Assembly (NCBI GenBank): GCA_043808305.1
Contig: JAZDFB010000123.1
Coordinates: forward strand, 12,795-76,794
Length of the DNA: 64,000 nt
Source of the DNA: JBBAAP01 sp043808305
GTDB taxonomy: Bacteria > Planctomycetota > MHYJ01 > JACQXL01
Direction of reading: 5' to 3'
Below the pieces are notes generated by a model. That model saw only the letters and a list, made by a program, of their open reading frames with translations, made no database searches and was not told where the DNA came from. How positions within the stretch are numbered: the first letter of the stretch is position 1; the number at the start of each line of letters is the position of its first letter. Positions 61,780 through 64,000 of this stretch are shown piece after piece. The position numbers and the translations under genes were made by a program.

Positions 61780-63027
61780 ATGAGACAGGTTTACCTGGAT
61801 AACCATTCGGGCACCCGGACGGACGACCGGGTTTACGGCGAGATGATGCCGTTCCTGAAGGAATTCTACGGCAACGCCCAGAGCATGCACTCGCTGGGCT
61901 CGAAATCCAAAGACGCTCTGGATAACGCCCGGCGCCTGACGGCCGAGCTTATCAACGCCGGGGACGAGGAGATATATTTCACATCCTGCGGTTCGGAATC
62001 AAATAATCTGGCTGTCAAGGGCGCGGCCCAGGCCAATGCCGATAAGGGCAAACATATCGTCATTTCCAACGTGGAGCATTTCTCGGTGCTAAACGCGGCC
62101 AAGCGGCTGGAACAGGCCGGGTTCGAGGTGACGGCCGTGCCGGCGGACAAATACGGGCTGGTGGCGCCGGAAGATGTCGGCAACGCTATCCGCAAAGATA
62201 CGGCGTTGGTGTCCATCCAACAGGCCAATCCGGAAATCGGGACGATTCAGCCGATAGAAGAAATATCAAAAATCACCCGCCGGGAAAAAGTGCTTTTCCA
62301 TACCGACGCGGTGTGCTCGGCCGGAACAATCCCGGTTGATGCCACCCAGCTGGGAGTGGATATGCTGTCGCTGGCCGGCTCGCAGTTTTACGGACCGCGC
62401 GGCGCGGCGGCCCTTTACATTAAGAAAGGCGTGCGCATCACGCCCCAGATAGACGGCGGTATCCAGGAAAACGGGCGCCGGGCCGGTACGGAAAACATAC
62501 CGGCCATCATCGGGCTGGGCAAGGCCTGCGCCATCGCCAAAGCCGAGATGGCCGATAATCTGGCCAAAATGCTGGTCATGCGCAACCGGCTGATTCAGGA
62601 ACTGCCCGGCAAGATTGAATACGCCTACCTCAACGGACATCCGGATAAGCGGATGCCCAACAACGTCAATTTTTCCATCGAGTTCATCGAGGGCGAGTCG
62701 ATGCTGTTATTCCTGGACGGCCAGGGGGTGTATGTTTCCAGCGGTTCGTCGTGCTCGTCCAAGGCCCTGAAGATGTCGCACGTGCTGGCCGCCCTGAAAC
62801 TGGACCCGGCCGTGGCCCAGGGCTCGGTGCTGATGACGCTATCCAGATATAATTCTGCCGAGGATATCGATTATATTTTAAGTGAATTCCCGCCGATAGT
62901 CCAAAAACTGCGGGATATGTCGCCGCTGTATGCATATTTCAAGAAGACCGGCAACCGCAAGGCGGCCGGGCCGGGCACCGATTTCGACCACGACCATAAC
63001 CACGATTCCTGCGAGGCAGGTGGATAA
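61780..63027 (+). CDS. Cysteine desulfurase homologue with altered PLP site
   Basis: 415 aa. Class V aminotransferase fold of NifS/IscS: QVYLDNHSGTRTDDRVYGEM, FTSCGSESNNLAVKGAA, NVEHFSVLNAAKRLE, QANPEIGTIQPIEEI, FHTDAVCSAGTIPVD, RRAGTENIPAIIGLGKAC and the active-site Cys loop VSSGSSCSSKAL. At the position of the PLP-binding lysine (normally in SxHKxYGPKG) the sequence reads LAGSQFYGPRG, so the lysine is Gln and the His is Ser. The usual Gln in HTDAxQ is Cys. Catalysis by Schiff base therefore looks unlikely without rearrangement. A His/Asp-rich tail (DFDHDHNHDSC) may bind metal. It overlaps the DsrE-like gene by one base. Confidence 0.88.
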   Translation: MRQVYLDNHSGTRTDDRVYGEMMPFLKEFYGNAQSMHSLGSKSKDALDNARRLTAELINAGDEEIYFTSCGSESNNLAVKGAAQANADKGKHIVISNVEHFSVLNAAKRLEQAGFEVTAVPADKYGLVAPEDVGNAIRKDTALVSIQQANPEIGTIQPIEEISKITRREKVLFHTDAVCSAGTIPVDATQLGVDMLSLAGSQFYGPRGAAALYIKKGVRITPQIDGGIQENGRRAGTENIPAIIGLGKACAIAKAEMADNLAKMLVMRNRLIQELPGKIEYAYLNGHPDKRMPNNVNFSIEFIEGESMLLFLDGQGVYVSSGSSCSSKALKMSHVLAALKLDPAVAQGSVLMTLSRYNSAEDIDYILSEFPPIVQKLRDMSPLYAYFKKTGNRKAAGPGTDFDHDHNHDSCEAGG

Positions 63028-63512
63028 TGAACGCAGAAGCGCCAAACAACAAGATGACCATTATTTTATTCTCGGGCGAGATGGACAAGGCCATCGCCGC
63101 GTTCACGCTGGCCACCACCGCCGCGGCCAGCGGCATGGAAGCCACGATATTCTTTACCTTCTGGGGCCTGAACGTCCTTAAGAAGGAAAAATACGCCGTC
63201 TCCGCTTCCCAGAATATCCTGCAAAAGATGTTCAACTTTATGAGCACGGCAGCCCTGCCCATTACCAAGATGAACATGTTCGGGCTGGGCCCGTGGATGA
63301 TGAAGCGGCTGATGCGGAAATCGCGGATGGCCTCGCTGGCCGACCTGATGAAAACGGCCCGCGAATTGAAGGTCAAATACATCGCCTGCACTACCAGTTG
63401 CGGGGTGCTCGGACTGGGCAAGGAGCATCTTACAGGCGACGTGGACGAGTTCGCCGGCGCGTCGACCTATCTGGCCGAGGCGAGCAATTCCAAGATAAAC
63501 CTGTTTATATGA
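63027..63512 (+). CDS. DsrE/DsrF-family sulfur-transfer protein
   Basis: 161 aa. KMTIILFSGEMDKAIAAFTL, ATTAAASGMEATIFFTFWGL, NVLKKEKY, NMFGLGPWMMKRLMRKS and IACTTSCGVLGLGKEHL match the DsrE/F/H-like family (DUF1864/PF13686 type). The Cys in TTSCGVLG is the likely persulfide carrier. It sits between a cysteine desulfurase homologue and TusA with overlapping stops and starts, so the three probably form one sulfur relay. Confidence 0.88.
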   Translation: MNAEAPNNKMTIILFSGEMDKAIAAFTLATTAAASGMEATIFFTFWGLNVLKKEKYAVSASQNILQKMFNFMSTAALPITKMNMFGLGPWMMKRLMRKSRMASLADLMKTARELKVKYIACTTSCGVLGLGKEHLTGDVDEFAGASTYLAEASNSKINLFI

Positions 63513-63736
63513 AATCCGATAAAACACTGGACTGCGTCGGGCTGTTCTGCCCGATGCCGATTGTCAAGACCAAGCAGGAGATAGACGTTATGAAGCCGGG
63601 CGAGGTGCTGGAAATCTCAGCCGACGACCCAGGTTTTGAGAAGGATTTGCCGGCCTGGTGCCGGATGACCGGCGAGCAGTTTATGAATATTGAAAAAGAA
63701 GGGAGGATTTTCAGGGGTTATGTGAAGAAGAAGTAA
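63509..63736 (+). CDS. TusA/SirA-type sulfurtransferase
   Basis: 75 aa. KTLDCVGLFCPMPIVKTKQE carries the conserved CPxP motif; the first Cys lies four residues before the motif as in LDCxGLxCPxP. GEVLEISADDPGFEKDLPAW and the C-terminal basic end complete the family fold. It accepts sulfane sulfur and passes it on. It overlaps the DsrE gene by 4 bp (ATGA), which fixes the start. Confidence 0.93.
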   Translation: MKSDKTLDCVGLFCPMPIVKTKQEIDVMKPGEVLEISADDPGFEKDLPAWCRMTGEQFMNIEKEGRIFRGYVKKK

Positions 63737-63846
63737 TAGCGGCAGTAGAAAGGAGATAAGCAAAGATCAGATAATCGCGTGTACAGGTACAATCCGGGCT
63801 AAGGATAATGAAGTTTTTATCAAACCTTTGAAAGAAGGAGAGAACT

Positions 63847-64000
63847 ATGGCGGAAGAAACAAAACAACCATCCCTGGCTAACCCGGCGCCGCTGGGCCTG
63901 ATGGCCTTTGGAATGACCACGGTTTTACTTAACCTGCATAATGCCGGCCTTTATCCGCTTGATACGATGATACTGGCGATGGGGATTTTCTACGGCGGGG
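63847..64000 (+). CDS. GPR1/FUN34/YaaH (SatP) family transporter, N-terminal part
   Basis: 51 codons, cut by the right edge. NPAPLGLMAFGMTTVLLNLHNAG is the family signature of acetate/succinate transporters, followed by YPLDTMILAMGIFYGG, the next membrane span. It starts at ATG 63847 with GAAGGAG upstream, 110 bp after the TusA gene. Confidence 0.8.
   Translation, partial: MAEETKQPSLANPAPLGLMAFGMTTVLLNLHNAGLYPLDTMILAMGIFYGG

Overview
The window looks like a chromosomal contig from an uncultured, moderate-GC Gram-negative-type bacterium, most likely Planctomycetota or a near relative. The clearest lineage sign is an ECF-type sigma factor beside a zinc-ribbon Ser/Thr kinase downstream of clpC, together with three large Ser/Thr kinases, many secreted FN3/beta-propeller proteins and a four-helix-bundle (23S IVS-type) protein. 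The phylum is inference. No rRNA or tRNA gene, CRISPR array or transposase was found.

Layout. 0-2.3 kb: parB (cut by the left edge) and parA, then a gene-poor stretch with a decayed copy of part of a fibre-like gene, diverged direct repeats and a G-quadruplex motif. 2.3-9.4 kb: purC, four-helix-bundle gene, clpC, sigma factor, kinase. 9.4-19.1 kb: FKBP, winged-helix protein, bioA, aspartokinase, PAS/HD-GYP protein, glycerate kinase, OFA-type transporter, flavin reductase. 19.2-24.7 kb: a mirrored set of two CsgG-like lipoproteins around two paralogous surface lipoproteins, then a YHS lipoprotein and a ferritin-like protein. 24.8-28.6 kb: a minus-strand accessory cassette (unknown protein, coiled coil, fibre-like repeat protein) and a possible PD-(D/E)XK protein. 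28.6-31.8 kb and 51.8-54.0 kb: two copies of a divergent module, an XRE regulator facing a secreted FN3 plus seven-repeat propeller protein. 31.9-35.3 kb: rubredoxin, rubredoxin-like, ferritin-like, two tiny genes, a korA remnant, a ZIP transporter and mscL. 35.4-40.6 kb: a MarR-led drug-efflux operon of YbhGFSR type with split ATPases. 40.7-44.0 kb: coiled-coil lipoprotein and TldD/TldE. 44.5-47.3 kb: a kinase with an Ig-like exported protein interrupted by an in-frame TGA. 47.9-51.7 kb: Cys-rich HEAT lipoprotein, unknown lipoprotein, M20 peptidase. 55.1-57.7 kb: kinase-TPR protein. 58.2-61.8 kb: a very large propeller-like surface protein. 61.8-64 kb: a sulfur-relay operon (cysteine-desulfurase homologue, DsrE-like, TusA), then the start of a SatP-type transporter.

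The most unusual points are: (1) the duplicated XRE/propeller module, with a nearly constant N-terminus and unrelated propeller heads; (2) a family of dispersed intergenic hairpins with a fixed 16-nt loop and covarying stems, one of which sits inside the korA remnant; (3) a cysteine desulfurase homologue in a DsrE/TusA operon in which the PLP lysine position reads Ser-Gln; (4) the mirrored CsgG cluster. All calls rest on reading the sequence; no database search was run.
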